Part shown: piece after piece, positions 10,753-20,849 of the stretch
Layout of the letters: each line of letters starts with the position of its first letter
Position numbering within the stretch: the first letter of the stretch is position 1
Origin: Clostridium sp. KNHs214
GTDB lineage: Bacteria; Bacillota; Clostridia; Clostridiales; Clostridiaceae
DNA: 64,000 bases
NCBI RefSeq assembly: GCF_000744935.1
Contig: NZ_JQMW01000011.1
Location: 682,001-746,000 of the forward strand
Direction of reading: 5' to 3'
Made by a program: the position numbers and the translations under genes
The notes under the pieces: model-generated
The model's database searches: none
Seen by the model: the letters and a program-made list of their open reading frames with translations, nothing else
What the model was told of the DNA's origin: nothing

Positions 10753-11955
10753 TTACACTCCCTCTTCAGAAATCTTTTGTAATATACCCAAGGAGAAAAA
10801 TGTTATTATCATAGAGCTTCCCCCATAACTAACAAATGGCAATGTTATTCCAGTAAGAGGTATGATGCTCATAACTCCACCTATTATTACTAAAACCTGT
10901 GAAGCTATAGTTGCACTGTATCCTACTGCCAGCAATCTAGAAAAATTATTATTAGCCCTTAAAGCTGCTCTAGTACATCTATAAAACAATATAAAGTACA
11001 ATATAATAATTGCTATACCTGTAAGCAGACCTAATTCTTCACATATTACGGCAAATATAAAGTCACTTTGATTTACTGGAACAAAGTTGGGATATCCTAA
11101 CCCTAATCCTGACCCAAATAATCCACCGCTAGCTATAGCTATCATTGATTGTACCACCTGTAAAGACTCATTTGACGCATATTTAAAGGGATCTTTCCAT
11201 ATCATTATTCTAAGCCTTACATGCCCAAAAAGCTTATAACTTATAAGTCCTCCTATTATGAATAATCCTATACAAGTAGCTACATATTTAAATTTAGAAG
11301 TAGCTATATAAAGCATAGTAACGGAAATACCAAAAAATATTAGTGCAGATCCTAAATCCTTTTGAAAAACCATGAATCCTAACGAAATCATAACCACTAT
11401 AGCTGGTTCTATAAGCTGCTTAAAACTTTCGTATTCTTTTAAGGCAGATGCTAGATATGCTACTAAAAACAATTTTCCGAACTCTGATGGTTGAAACTTA
11501 ACCCCAAACATACTTATCCAGTTCTTTGAGCCATATTGTTCTGGTGCAAATAGTGTTCCTAATGACATTGCTACTAATGTAGCTATTAAATATAAATATC
11601 TTAATTTTTTAAACCTTTCTAAATCTGGTAAAAGCACTACTATAAATATAAATCCAGCTACTCCTATGGAAAACCATATTAACTGCTTAATAGCTACAGT
11701 AGTACTTAATCTATATAAAACTCCTATACCTATTACAGATAATATACTAGCTATAATAAGTATGACCTTATCTCCGTCTGGGAAAAATCTTCTTATAATA
11801 AAATGAGAATAACCTATAAGTATGCTTATAAGCACCGCCATTATTATTGCTCCCTTGTCGAAAGGATCTTTTATTAAAAACAAATCTATAAAAATAGTAA
11901 AACATAGTAAATAAGTGTATCTTAAAAGTTTTTTTTCATCAGCTAAATAATTCAT
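10753..11955 (-). CDS. SEDS-family peptidoglycan polymerase (FtsW/RodA/SpoVE)
   Basis: 400 residues with about ten membrane segments. SEDS signatures are present: KNWISMFGVKFQPSEFGKL, FQKDLGSALIFFG, and PLTGITLPFVSYGGSS near the C-terminus. SEDS proteins polymerise lipid II and work with a partner class B PBP, here encoded directly downstream. Which of FtsW, RodA or SpoVE it corresponds to cannot be decided from sequence alone, so no symbol is given. Upstream is the FHA gene with an 18-base gap. Confidence 0.92.
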   Translation of the reverse strand: MNYLADEKKLLRYTYLLCFTIFIDLFLIKDPFDKGAIIMAVLISILIGYSHFIIRRFFPDGDKVILIIASILSVIGIGVLYRLSTTVAIKQLIWFSIGVAGFIFIVVLLPDLERFKKLRYLYLIATLVAMSLGTLFAPEQYGSKNWISMFGVKFQPSEFGKLFLVAYLASALKEYESFKQLIEPAIVVMISLGFMVFQKDLGSALIFFGISVTMLYIATSKFKYVATCIGLFIIGGLISYKLFGHVRLRIMIWKDPFKYASNESLQVVQSMIAIASGGLFGSGLGLGYPNFVPVNQSDFIFAVICEELGLLTGIAIIILYFILFYRCTRAALRANNNFSRLLAVGYSATIASQVLVIIGGVMSIIPLTGITLPFVSYGGSSMIITFFSLGILQKISEEGV

Positions 11956-11973
11956 GGAGAATGCCTCCTTATA

Positions 11974-12417
11974 CTATCCTATAATTTTAAAAACAGAATT
12001 TCCTATCTTAACCATATCCTCTGAGCTCAAATAGGTTTTTCCTTCTATAGCTTCATCATTTACAAAAGTTCCATTGGTACTATTTAAATCTTCTATAATG
12101 CAACTATTATTCTTTAAGAATATCTTTGCATGATGGCCTGAAACATATTCATCAGATAATACTAAGGTATTGTCTGATCTTCTACCAATAGTTATCCAAT
12201 CTCCCATGGGAATCACACTTCCTACTTTCAAAACCTCATTTCCCTTTATCTGTACAACCTCTAATCCATACTTCTTTCTTCTTGCCTTTTTTCTCTTTCC
12301 CGGTTCCTTGATATCCTTGTACATTATTTTTAATATAAAAAATATTATTACGTATATTATAGCTAATATGGCTATCGTAAATATTTTAGATATAAAACTA
12401 AATTTACTTAAATCCAT
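11974..12417 (-). CDS. FHA-domain membrane protein
   Basis: 147 residues from the ATG at 12417, chosen because GAAGG lies 8 bases before it; a GTG at 12426 is possible. One N-terminal membrane helix (about 10-30), a basic stretch (KRKKARRKKYG), then an FHA domain at about 65-147 with GRRSDN, SGHHAKI and DLNSTNGTFVN. FHA domains bind phosphothreonine. The gene heads a FHA-SEDS-PBP set, similar to the arrangement in actinobacteria where a Ser/Thr kinase controls wall synthesis. No kinase gene lies in the window. Confidence 0.88.
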   Translation of the reverse strand: MDLSKFSFISKIFTIAILAIIYVIIFFILKIMYKDIKEPGKRKKARRKKYGLEVVQIKGNEVLKVGSVIPMGDWITIGRRSDNTLVLSDEYVSGHHAKIFLKNNSCIIEDLNSTNGTFVNDEAIEGKTYLSSEDMVKIGNSVFKIIG

Positions 12418-12442
12418 AACCTTCACCTTCTTTTTACAAAAT

Positions 12443-12475
12443 ACAATAGACTAGAATATACTAGTCTATTGTAAA
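12443..12475 (-). terminator. Terminator after uvrA
   Basis: Perfect 12-bp stem ACAATAGACTAG / CTAGTCTATTGT with a 6-base loop, placed between the uvrA stop and the FHA gene. On the minus strand it is followed by a T-rich stretch (ATTTTGT). Confidence 0.75.
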
Positions 12476-15298
12476 TTATAACATCTTTTTTAAGTATTGT
12501 CCCGTATAAGAATTTTTCTTACGAGCCACCTGCTCTGGTGTTCCAAAAGTAACTATAGTGCCTCCCTTTTCCCCACCTTCAGGCCCTAAATCTATTATAT
12601 AGTCAGCACATTTTATCACATCTAAGTTGTGTTCTATCACAACTACAGTATTTCCGCCATCTACTAACCTTTGTAAAATTTTTATTAATTTATTCACATC
12701 ATCCACATGAAGTCCTGTAGTTGGTTCATCTAGTATATATAAAGTCCTTCCTGTACTTCTCTTTGAAAGCTCATAAGCTAGTTTTATTCTCTGAGCTTCT
12801 CCTCCAGACAATTGTGTAGATGGTTGACCTAATCTTATATATCCCAAACCTACATCAATAAGAGTATCTAACTTGTTTTTTATCCTAGGTATGTTTTCAA
12901 AGAATTTACTTCCTTCATCTACGGTCATATTCAATACTTCATCTATATTTTTACCCTTATACTTAACCTCTAAAGTTTCTCTATTATATCGCTTTCCATT
13001 ACAAACTTCACAAGGCACATATACATCAGATAAAAATTGCATTTCTATTTTTATTATGCCATCTCCCCTACAAGCTTCACATCTACCACCTTTTACATTA
13101 AAGCTAAATCTTCCTGGCTTATATCCTCTCATTCTAGATTCAGGTACATTAGAGTATACTTCCCTAATAATATCAAATACACCTGTGTAAGTTGCAGGAT
13201 TAGACCTTGGTGTTCTGCCAATAGGACTTTGATCTATATTTATTATTTTGTCTATATTTTCTACTCCCTCTATAAGTTTATGCTTACCTGGATTAACTTT
13301 AGAATTATTTAGTATTTTATTTACTCCCTTATACAATATTTCATTGACTAAGGTACTCTTACCAGAACCTGAAACCCCAGTAACGCAAGTAAATAATCCT
13401 ACTGGTATTTCTGCGCTTATATTTTTTAAATTATTTTCCCTAGCTCCTATAACTTTTATTATTTTTCCTAAAGGTTTTCTTCTTTCTAAAGGTATGTCTA
13501 TTTTCTTTTTTCCTATTAAATATTGTCCAGTTATAGATTTTTCACAATTCATTATGGAATTTATATCACCGGCTGCAATTATTTCTCCTCCATGTTCACC
13601 TGCCCTAGGTCCCACGTCTACTATATAATCCGCAGCTTTTATAGTATCTTCGTCATGCTCTACCACCACTAAGGTATTACCTAAATCTCTAAGATGCTTT
13701 AATGTACCTATAAGCCTGTCATTATCTCTCTGATGTAGACCTATACTAGGTTCATCCAGTATGTATAAAACTCCAACTAAGCTGGAACCTATTTGTGTTG
13801 CCAACCTTATTCTTTGAGCCTCTCCTCCAGATAAAGTTCCTGCAGTTCTAGTTAAGTTTAAATAATCTAATCCTACATCTATCAAAAACTTTAATCTATT
13901 TTTTATTTCTTTTAATATTTGACTTGCAATAGCATTTTCTTTTTCACTTAATGTCAGTTCCTCTAGAAAATCTATTTCATCCTTTATAGGCATTTTGCTA
14001 AACTCAAATATATTCTTATCCCCTACCGTAACTGCTAAAACTTCTTCTTTTAATCTAGCACCATGACATTTCGGACAAGGATTATTACTCATATAATGCT
14101 CTATTTCTCTTTTAATATAATCAGAAGAAGTTTCCATATACCTTCTTTTTAAATTATTTATAAAACCCTCAAAAGCGTAATTATAAATTCCTTCTCTGTC
14201 TTCTTTTACATAATGTACCTTTAATTTTTCCCCTTTCATGCCATATAAAATTATGTTTAACACCTGAGGCTCTAGCTGTTCTATAGGAGTATTTAAAGAA
14301 AAGTGGAATTTGTCACTTAAAGCTTTTAATATAGAATGGGTCCAAGAGTCTTTTTTCAAACTTCCCTCTCCTAATGAAACTATGGCCCCTTCTAAAATAC
14401 TCTTACTTCTATCTGGTATAACTAAACCTTCATCTATCTCTAAAAGCGTTCCAAGTCCATCACAATAATCACATTTACCATAAGGTGCATTAAAGGAAAA
14501 CATTCTTGGCTCTAATTCTCCTATGCTTATACCACATTCTGCACAAGCAAATTTTTCACTTAAAAGCATCTCTTCTTGGTCAATTATATCTAAAATAACA
14601 AGCCCATCTGCCAATTTCAGTGCCGCTTCTAGGGAATCAGTTACTCTTCCTTCCATTCCTTCTTTTACTATTATTCTATCGATTACTATCTCTATATTGT
14701 GTTTTTTATTTTTTTCTAGCTTAATATCTTCCTCTAATATATCTAGAATTTCTCCATCTATTCTTACTCTTACATATCCCTCTTTTTTTATTTTATCTAG
14801 TATTTTAACATGCTCTCCCTTTCTTCCTTTAACCACTGGAGCCAGAACCTGCAGTTTTGTCCTTTCAGGGAAACTCATAATTTTATCTACCATTTGATCC
14901 ACTGTTTGCTGTTTTATTTCCTTACCGCATTTAGGACAATGAGGATGACCTATTCTTGCATAAAGAAGTCTTAAATAGTCATATATCTCTGTTACAGTAC
15001 CTACAGTTGATCTTGGATTTCTACTAGTGGTCTTTTGGTCTATAGAAATAGCTGGTGATAATCCTTCAATATACTCCACATCTGGCTTATTCATTTGGCC
15101 TAAAAATTGTCTTGCATAAGCTGATAATGACTCTACATATCTTCTTTGCCCCTCTGCATATAGAGTATCAAAAGCCAAAGATGATTTTCCAGAACCTGAA
15201 AGTCCCGTAAATACAACAAACTTATCTCTAGGTATTTCTAATGTGACATTTTTTAAATTATGTACTTTAGCACCTTTTATAAATATTTTATCCTTCAT
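12476..15298 (-). CDS. uvrA: UvrABC excinuclease ATPase subunit A
   Basis: 940 residues, normal for UvrA. Two ABC ATPase halves: first Walker [13 protein letters not shown] (about 31-42), second [12 protein letters not shown] (about 640); two signature motifs of the type LSGGEAQRI; and zinc fingers CPKC..CPKC and the pair [16 protein letters not shown]. It finds bulky DNA lesions and loads UvrB. It lies one base after uvrB in one operon controlled by the SOS promoter upstream of uvrB and ends at its own terminator. Confidence 0.98.
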   Translation of the reverse strand: MKDKIFIKGAKVHNLKNVTLEIPRDKFVVFTGLSGSGKSSLAFDTLYAEGQRRYVESLSAYARQFLGQMNKPDVEYIEGLSPAISIDQKTTSRNPRSTVGTVTEIYDYLRLLYARIGHPHCPKCGKEIKQQTVDQMVDKIMSFPERTKLQVLAPVVKGRKGEHVKILDKIKKEGYVRVRIDGEILDILEEDIKLEKNKKHNIEIVIDRIIVKEGMEGRVTDSLEAALKLADGLVILDIIDQEEMLLSEKFACAECGISIGELEPRMFSFNAPYGKCDYCDGLGTLLEIDEGLVIPDRSKSILEGAIVSLGEGSLKKDSWTHSILKALSDKFHFSLNTPIEQLEPQVLNIILYGMKGEKLKVHYVKEDREGIYNYAFEGFINNLKRRYMETSSDYIKREIEHYMSNNPCPKCHGARLKEEVLAVTVGDKNIFEFSKMPIKDEIDFLEELTLSEKENAIASQILKEIKNRLKFLIDVGLDYLNLTRTAGTLSGGEAQRIRLATQIGSSLVGVLYILDEPSIGLHQRDNDRLIGTLKHLRDLGNTLVVVEHDEDTIKAADYIVDVGPRAGEHGGEIIAAGDINSIMNCEKSITGQYLIGKKKIDIPLERRKPLGKIIKVIGARENNLKNISAEIPVGLFTCVTGVSGSGKSTLVNEILYKGVNKILNNSKVNPGKHKLIEGVENIDKIINIDQSPIGRTPRSNPATYTGVFDIIREVYSNVPESRMRGYKPGRFSFNVKGGRCEACRGDGIIKIEMQFLSDVYVPCEVCNGKRYNRETLEVKYKGKNIDEVLNMTVDEGSKFFENIPRIKNKLDTLIDVGLGYIRLGQPSTQLSGGEAQRIKLAYELSKRSTGRTLYILDEPTTGLHVDDVNKLIKILQRLVDGGNTVVVIEHNLDVIKCADYIIDLGPEGGEKGGTIVTFGTPEQVARKKNSYTGQYLKKML

Positions 15299-15299
15299 T

Positions 15300-17285
15300 T
15301 TAATTCTCCATACTCCCCTTTAATTTTGTTATTTTATCTCTGAAATCTGCGGCCCTTTCAAACTCTAAGTTTTTAGCTGCCTCTTTCATTTCCTTTTCAT
15401 ATTTCTTAATCAACTTAACAAATTCTTCCTTTGTTAATTCTACATCCTCAGGCAATGCTTCATATTTTTCTACGTCACTTTCTGATACCTGAGTTGCCTC
15501 TATAACTTCCCTTATATCTTTCATAACTGTTTTAGGAGTTATTCCATGTATATCATTGTATTCTTTTTGAATTTTTCTTCTTCTATTTGTTTCACTTATA
15601 GCCTTTTCCATAGCTCCCGTTATATTATCAGCATACATAATAACTTTACTCTCTGAATTTCTAGCAGCTCTTCCTATAGTCTGTATTAATGATGTCTCAG
15701 ACCTTAAAAATCCTTCTTTATCCGCATCTAGTATTGCCACCAAAGCTACTTCTGGTATATCTAGCCCTTCTCTTAAAAGATTAATTCCAACCATAACGTG
15801 GAATTCTCCTTTTCTCAAATCCCTTATCAATTTCATTCTCTCAATAGTGTCCACATCCGAATGCATATAGTTTATTTTAATACCCATTTCCTTAAAGTAA
15901 TCTGTTAAATTTTCTGCCATTTTTTTAGTTAAAGTAGTTATCAACACTCTATATCCTTTAGCTATGGTTTCCTTTATTCTTGAATATAAATTATCAATTT
16001 GGCCCTTTGTCTTTTCAATTATTATTTCTGGATCTAAAAGTCCTGTAGGTCTTATTATTTGCTCAGCTATATTTTTAGAATGATTCTTTTCATAATCTGA
16101 AGGAGTTGCACTAACAAATACCACTTGATTTAGTTTATTTTCAAACTCTTGAAACTTAAGCGGTCTATTGTCAAAAGCTGATGGAAGTCTAAAACCGTAC
16201 TGAACTAAATTTTCCTTTCTAGATCTATCTCCACCATGCATAGCTCTTATCTGAGGAATAGTTACATGACTCTCATCTATAAATAATAAAAAATCTTCTG
16301 GAAAATAATCCATTAATGTTTGTGGTGGCGTTCCTGGCTCCCTTCCATCAAATATTCTAGAATAGTTTTCTATACCCGTGCAGTAACCCATTTCTCTTAT
16401 CATTTCAATGTCGAAATTAGTTCTTTGATTAAGTCTTTGAGCTTCTAATAGTTTATCCTCGGACTTTAATTCCTTAAGAGTACATTCCAGTTCTCTTTCT
16501 ATCTCTCCCAATGCTCCTTCTATTTTATCTTTAGATGTGGCAAAGTGGGATGCTGGAAATATTGAGACATGTTTTCTTCCACCTATTATTTCCCCGGTAA
16601 TGACATCAAATTCTCTTATGCGATCTATTTCGTCGCCAAAAAATTCTATTCTTATTCCCTTATTGGTAGATGAAGCCGGAAATATGTCTAACACATCCCC
16701 TCTCACTCTAAAGGTACCCCTAACAAAATTTATGTCATTTCTTTCATATTGTATATCTATTAATTTTCTAATTATTTCATCCCTATCTCTAAGCATTCCT
16801 TCCCTTAGAGATACTGTTAATTTTTTATACTCTTCTGGATTACCTAGTCCGTATATACAGGATACAGATGCCACTACAATTACATCCCTTCTCTCTAAAA
16901 GAGCTGAAGTAGCTGAGTGTCTTAGTTTATCTATTTCATCATTTATTGATGCATCCTTTTCAATATATGTATCCGTTTGAGCTACATAAGCTTCTGGCTG
17001 ATAGTAATCATAATAAGATACAAAGTATTCCACTGAATTTTCAGGAAAAAACTCCCTGAATTCTGAGCACAACTGCGCTGCTAAAGTTTTGTTGTGCGCC
17101 AAAACTAATGTTGGTTTCTGTACTTTTTCTATTATATTCGCCATAGTAAAAGTTTTTCCTGAACCCGTTACCCCTAAAAGTGTTTGAAAATCATATCCTT
17201 TATTTATACCATTTACTAAGCTCTCTATAGCTTCTGGTTGATCTCCTGTAGGTCTAAATTTAGAATGTATTTTGAATTCTCCCAT
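15300..17285 (-). CDS. uvrB: UvrABC excinuclease helicase subunit B
   Basis: 661 residues from the ATG at 17285, which has GAGAGG upstream; an in-frame GTG at 17294 lies within the RBS region. Superfamily 2 helicase motifs: [13 protein letters not shown] (Walker A), the beta-hairpin region [15 protein letters not shown] box FIDESHVT, motif [11 protein letters not shown]. The C-terminal UVR motif ([14 protein letters not shown]) binds UvrC. First gene of uvrB-uvrA, directly behind a promoter with a LexA box, so SOS-induced. Confidence 0.98.
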   Translation of the reverse strand: MGEFKIHSKFRPTGDQPEAIESLVNGINKGYDFQTLLGVTGSGKTFTMANIIEKVQKPTLVLAHNKTLAAQLCSEFREFFPENSVEYFVSYYDYYQPEAYVAQTDTYIEKDASINDEIDKLRHSATSALLERRDVIVVASVSCIYGLGNPEEYKKLTVSLREGMLRDRDEIIRKLIDIQYERNDINFVRGTFRVRGDVLDIFPASSTNKGIRIEFFGDEIDRIREFDVITGEIIGGRKHVSIFPASHFATSKDKIEGALGEIERELECTLKELKSEDKLLEAQRLNQRTNFDIEMIREMGYCTGIENYSRIFDGREPGTPPQTLMDYFPEDFLLFIDESHVTIPQIRAMHGGDRSRKENLVQYGFRLPSAFDNRPLKFQEFENKLNQVVFVSATPSDYEKNHSKNIAEQIIRPTGLLDPEIIIEKTKGQIDNLYSRIKETIAKGYRVLITTLTKKMAENLTDYFKEMGIKINYMHSDVDTIERMKLIRDLRKGEFHVMVGINLLREGLDIPEVALVAILDADKEGFLRSETSLIQTIGRAARNSESKVIMYADNITGAMEKAISETNRRRKIQKEYNDIHGITPKTVMKDIREVIEATQVSESDVEKYEALPEDVELTKEEFVKLIKKYEKEMKEAAKNLEFERAADFRDKITKLKGSMEN

Positions 17286-17302
17286 TGCATACACCTCTCA
17301 TT

Positions 17303-17315
17303 GAACATTTGTTCG
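17303..17315 (-). promoter_or_regulatory. LexA/SOS box in front of uvrB
   Basis: Minus-strand CGAACAAATGTTC matches the Gram-positive LexA operator CGAACNNNNGTTCG in all but the last base. It lies between the -10 element and the uvrB ribosome site, where repressor binding would block transcription. Confidence 0.85.
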
Positions 17316-17323
17316 ATACTATT

Positions 17324-17352
17324 ATTTTAACCCTTATTTTTCCTAATGTCAA
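17324..17352 (-). promoter_or_regulatory. Sigma-A promoter of uvrBA
   Basis: Minus-strand TTGACA (17352-17347), a 17-base spacer, and TAAAAT (17329-17324). Near-consensus vegetative promoter followed at once by the LexA box. Confidence 0.85.
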
Positions 17353-17759
17353 CCATATATATTATATAATTATCTTTTCCCTTGTTGTAATTATGTAATC
17401 ATTATACTACAAATTATTATAATTCACTTCTGACATTTAAAATCTACTATCCAGTGGTGTCACACTACCGTTATTTTTACTTTATTATAAACTGGAAATA
17501 TTCCCTTATATAGAGACAATATGTGCATTTCCTCTATAACTAATAATCATGTTACAAAACAATAGTGTAACACATATAATATATAACATATGATTAATGT
17601 GTAATATTTTTATATTTATATTGCATTTGTGAATTATAAGTGCTACAATTATATTGTAAATCACAGATATAAACAATTTTTGTAAGTAATTTGTTACATA
17701 TTTATTATCAAAATAGAACTCTAACAATATAATCATTTATATATGGGGAGGATTATGTA
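17353..17759. other. AT-rich intergenic region between divergent uvrB and the Cys-rich peptide gene
   Basis: About 400 bases of very AT-rich sequence. It must carry the plus-strand promoter for the small Cys-rich gene, but no convincing -35/-10 pair was identified. A 76-codon minus-strand ORF at 17506-17736 has no ribosome site and low-complexity composition and is not considered a gene. Confidence 0.6.
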
Positions 17760-17948
17760 ATGGGAAATATTTATGAAAGTATGTGCGTAGCTTCAAATTG
17801 TTCTTCTTTTAAATCACAAGATGCTGTAGTAATGTCTTCTATAGGAACTTCTTTAAGTAAACGTTGTTCTAAATGCTCACATTGTAAAAACTGTAAATGT
17901 GAATTAGACTTATATGATAATGTGATTTCTAGTATTGACGAAAGATAA
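17760..17948 (+). CDS. Small cysteine-rich protein, unknown function
   Basis: 62 residues. The start is set by a strong GGGGAGG 8 bases before the ATG; an ATG five bases earlier is followed directly by TAA. The C-terminal half has a tight cluster CSKCSHCKNCKCEL (five Cys with CxxC spacings), suited to binding zinc, iron or an Fe-S cluster; two more Cys lie near residues 9 and 14. No signal peptide. A long perfect terminator follows, so it is a free-standing unit on the strand opposite to its neighbours. I do not recognise the family. Confidence 0.75.
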   Translation: MGNIYESMCVASNCSSFKSQDAVVMSSIGTSLSKRCSKCSHCKNCKCELDLYDNVISSIDER

Positions 17949-17992
17949 ATTAAAATAAATCACCCTAACAATAAATAACTAACTAACCACCT

Positions 17993-18040
17993 AAAAGAGG
18001 AAAAGCATAAGAAATTATATTCTTATGCTTTTCCTCTTTT
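17993..18040 (+). terminator. Long perfect terminator, probably bidirectional
   Basis: 21-bp uninterrupted stem: AAAAGAGGAAAAGCATAAGA pairs with its complement, six-base loop, ending in CTCTTTTAAG. It ends the small Cys-rich gene on the plus strand and may also stop minus-strand read-through from minJ/ctpB toward uvrB. Confidence 0.85.
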
Positions 18041-18131
18041 AAGTTAATCAACAATGCTATTTATGAACTTCTTTATTACTTTATCAATGTTTTTTAATCA
18101 TTTATTTTCTTGCTGTAGATAGTCTTCTTCT

Positions 18132-19421
18132 TTATTGATTATTTTCTTCTTTTTTCTCAGCTTCTTCTAGATATTTTTTAAAATCTTTACTTCTTAATTT
18201 TATAACAGTATTGTCTTGTGGTACAATCTTAGGAACAAACAAAGCACCTAAATCTCCTCTACTTATGATATTATCATACTTTAATTCTTTTAACTCTCCA
18301 GAAATTTTTCTGGCAGTAAGCCTTATATAATTAGGTGCATCCCTAATTACATCAATTATATCATTTTCTTCACTTATCTTCTTACTGTTAATATTCATAA
18401 GCAAATCTCCACTTTTAATTCCCATTTCATCAGCTAAAGAATTAGGTATTACTTCTAGTACCATGATGCCCTCTTCGCCGCTGGAATATATTGACTTTCC
18501 CGTAGTCTCCATAAATCTCTGAGCTAAAATCATAACTTCATGACCTAGTGGAGCAAATATTATAAGAAGTAATTGAACAAATTCATTATTTGATCCTATT
18601 TGAGTAAACAAAAATAAAACTAAAGAATATATCATAACCCATATTCCTGATGAAGCAGCTTTTTCTTCTTTAGTTTTTGTAAATGTGACGGAATCATAAC
18701 CTATTATTCCATAAAAGGTTATAGCCGCTATTAACATATTTTTCACTGTACTAAATGGTATACTTTGCCTAACTATAGGCCACCAATAAGGTGGATTTAT
18801 ATTTATTCCCTGAAAAGAATTGGGATTCACTATAAAAAGTAAGGCTACTGGTAAAATCCAATATCTTTTTAGTAGAAATCCACCAAATATCTTTCCTTCA
18901 TCATTTTTAAATACTGGAATGGCCCCCCTCTTGCCATCCAGTATTATCATAATTCCCTCTACAAAGTGAAGCACTGCCACTAAAGACATTAGTGCTACTA
19001 TATCTATTTTAAATAAGTCCAATGAAGGATTCTTTAAAATTATTGATAATTTTTGAAATACTAAGCTTAATAATCCAAGAGCTGCTCCTGAATATGCAAA
19101 GCACACAAATCTAGGTTTTATGAGCATAAAAATTATTGACAAAATAAATATAAAATCTATTAAGGATTCTTCTCTAAAGGTTATCCCTAAATAAGCCATC
19201 ATTAAACTAGCCAAAACTGCTCCAAATATCCCTATTACTATTTCAGATATGGTTAGCTCTAAAGGAGAGTTTATACTTTTTCCTACCACTATCTTTTGCA
19301 TTAATGTAATTTTTTTATTTTGTCTGTAGAACATAAATCCTATAAAAGTTAATACTAATAGAGACACAGGCTCTACCAACGCTGTTGCAACTGCTCTCAA
19401 TACGTAAAATATTAGTGACAC
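18132..19421 (-). CDS. PDZ-domain polytopic membrane protein, MinJ-like
   Basis: 429 residues. The first about 300 contain eight or so hydrophobic segments; a PDZ domain lies near 315-400 (GEEGIMVLEVIPNSLADEMGIKSGDLLMNI). Bacillus MinJ (YvjD) has the same plan, multiple membrane helices followed by a cytoplasmic PDZ, and is encoded beside ctpB and ftsEX, as here. MinJ links DivIVA to MinD to place the division site. Homology is inferred from architecture and neighbourhood. A charged tail (EEAEKKEENNQ) ends the protein. Confidence 0.8.
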   Translation of the reverse strand: MSLIFYVLRAVATALVEPVSLLVLTFIGFMFYRQNKKITLMQKIVVGKSINSPLELTISEIVIGIFGAVLASLMMAYLGITFREESLIDFIFILSIIFMLIKPRFVCFAYSGAALGLLSLVFQKLSIILKNPSLDLFKIDIVALMSLVAVLHFVEGIMIILDGKRGAIPVFKNDEGKIFGGFLLKRYWILPVALLFIVNPNSFQGININPPYWWPIVRQSIPFSTVKNMLIAAITFYGIIGYDSVTFTKTKEEKAASSGIWVMIYSLVLFLFTQIGSNNEFVQLLLIIFAPLGHEVMILAQRFMETTGKSIYSSGEEGIMVLEVIPNSLADEMGIKSGDLLMNINSKKISEENDIIDVIRDAPNYIRLTARKISGELKELKYDNIISRGDLGALFVPKIVPQDNTVIKLRSKDFKKYLEEAEKKEENNQ

Positions 19422-19505
19422 ATTACCCCCCCTTACTGAACTAAACTATTAATTCCATATTTTTTATATTTTAACTACATATTAAACCTAATGTTTGACT
19501 CTTAA

Positions 19506-20702
19506 TTATTTACTCTGCATTTTTTCTTTTATAACTTCTAATGCCTTTTGGAATTGAGGATCCTTGTTTCTGTTATATCCGTTCTTAGCAGCCTCTTCTT
19601 TTTGTTTCTCGGGATACTTAACTTCTATATCTGGTTTTATACCTATCTTGTGTATATTTTTACCAGATGGTGTATAATATTTAGCTATAGTTACCTTAAG
19701 TGCTGTTCCATCTTTTGTATCTATCATTGTTTGTACCACGCCTTTTCCAAAGGTTTTTTCCCCTATTAAAGTACCTAATTTATAATCCTTAACAGCTCCA
19801 GAAACTATTTCAGATGCACTAGCAGTTCCACCATCAGTTAAAACCACTAAAGGCATATTTATAGCATTTCCACCTTCTGAATTATATTCTATTTTCTTCT
19901 TATTCTTATCCACAGTAGAAACTATAGTTGCTTTATTAGGTACAAAATTAGAAGCTACTTCTACGCAAGTCTTTAGTGATCCTCCAGGATTTTCTCTCAA
20001 ATCTAATATAAGACCTTTCATTCCCTTATTATTTAATTCTTTTAATTTTTTATTAAAATCTTTAGATGTGTTTTCATCAAACATGCTTATTTGTATATAT
20101 CCTAAACCATCTTCAATAATTTCTCCTTTTACAGTTTTGAACTCTATTTTTTCTGCTTTTAATTTTAAATTAAATTCACCTTTTTTATCTCTAAATAGAG
20201 TTAAATCAATTTCTCTTCCTTCTTTTCCTTTCATCATTGACACTGCTTTTTCTAATTGTTCCCCATTTACCGATACTCCATTAACTTTTTCTATTATATC
20301 ACCACTGGTAATACCAGCTTTTTTAGCCGGTGAATCATCGAAAGCACTTATTATTACTATTTTATTATCTTTTACTCCAACTTGTATTCCTATACCAACA
20401 TAACTTCCTTCTATTTGACTATTAAATTCTTCAAACTCTTTTTTATTCATAAAAACTGTGTATGGATCTTTAAGTGCAGCAGTCATTCCTTTAATTGCAC
20501 CTTCTACTAATACCTCATCGCTTATAGCTCCATCATAATATTTGTATATTTTATCCCTTACCAAAAATAACTTATTAAATTTCGCTATTTCATTGTCCTT
20601 TGGAGCTACTGTTGCCTTACTACTAAATATAAAACCTGTAAATAGATTAGTTACAATTAACAATGCTACAGTAAATGATATCCACTTTTTTTTATTTGTC
20701 AT
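19506..20702 (-). CDS. ctpB: Carboxyl-terminal processing protease, S41A family (CtpB-like)
   Basis: 398 residues. N-terminal membrane anchor or signal (about 7-27), PDZ domain at about 85-170 (GSYVGIGIQVGVKD...SPAKKAGITSGDIIEKVNG), then the S41 protease core with the catalytic serine in GGTASASEIVSGAVKD and lysine in GEKTFGKGVVQT. In Bacillus CtpB cleaves SpoIVFA in the sigma-K checkpoint. Genes order ftsE-ftsX-ctpB-minJ matches Bacillus. A terminator separates it from ftsX, so it has its own promoter. Confidence 0.92.
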   Translation of the reverse strand: MTNKKKWISFTVALLIVTNLFTGFIFSSKATVAPKDNEIAKFNKLFLVRDKIYKYYDGAISDEVLVEGAIKGMTAALKDPYTVFMNKKEFEEFNSQIEGSYVGIGIQVGVKDNKIVIISAFDDSPAKKAGITSGDIIEKVNGVSVNGEQLEKAVSMMKGKEGREIDLTLFRDKKGEFNLKLKAEKIEFKTVKGEIIEDGLGYIQISMFDENTSKDFNKKLKELNNKGMKGLILDLRENPGGSLKTCVEVASNFVPNKATIVSTVDKNKKKIEYNSEGGNAINMPLVVLTDGGTASASEIVSGAVKDYKLGTLIGEKTFGKGVVQTMIDTKDGTALKVTIAKYYTPSGKNIHKIGIKPDIEVKYPEKQKEEAAKNGYNRNKDPQFQKALEVIKEKMQSK

Positions 20703-20814
20703 ATTTTACACCTCTTATCTCTACACTTTTAAATATATTATACTAATATATATTATTATTCATATTACTAATTAATATTATCACTTTAATTATATCATTT
20801 CATATAATGTTTTT

Positions 20815-20845
20815 AAAAAAAACCTTGGGTTCACCCCAAGGTTTA
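20815..20845 (-). terminator. Terminator after ftsX
   Basis: Minus-strand AAACCTTGGG / CCCAAGGTTT stem with a 4-5 base loop followed by a run of T (TTTTTTTT). It starts 5 bases from the ftsX stop. Confidence 0.88.
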
Positions 20846-20849
20846 TTCA

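Noticed and set aside
17506-17736. 76-codon minus-strand ORF upstream of the Cys-rich gene
   Set aside because: No ribosome site, very AT-rich low-complexity composition, lies in the divergent promoter region.
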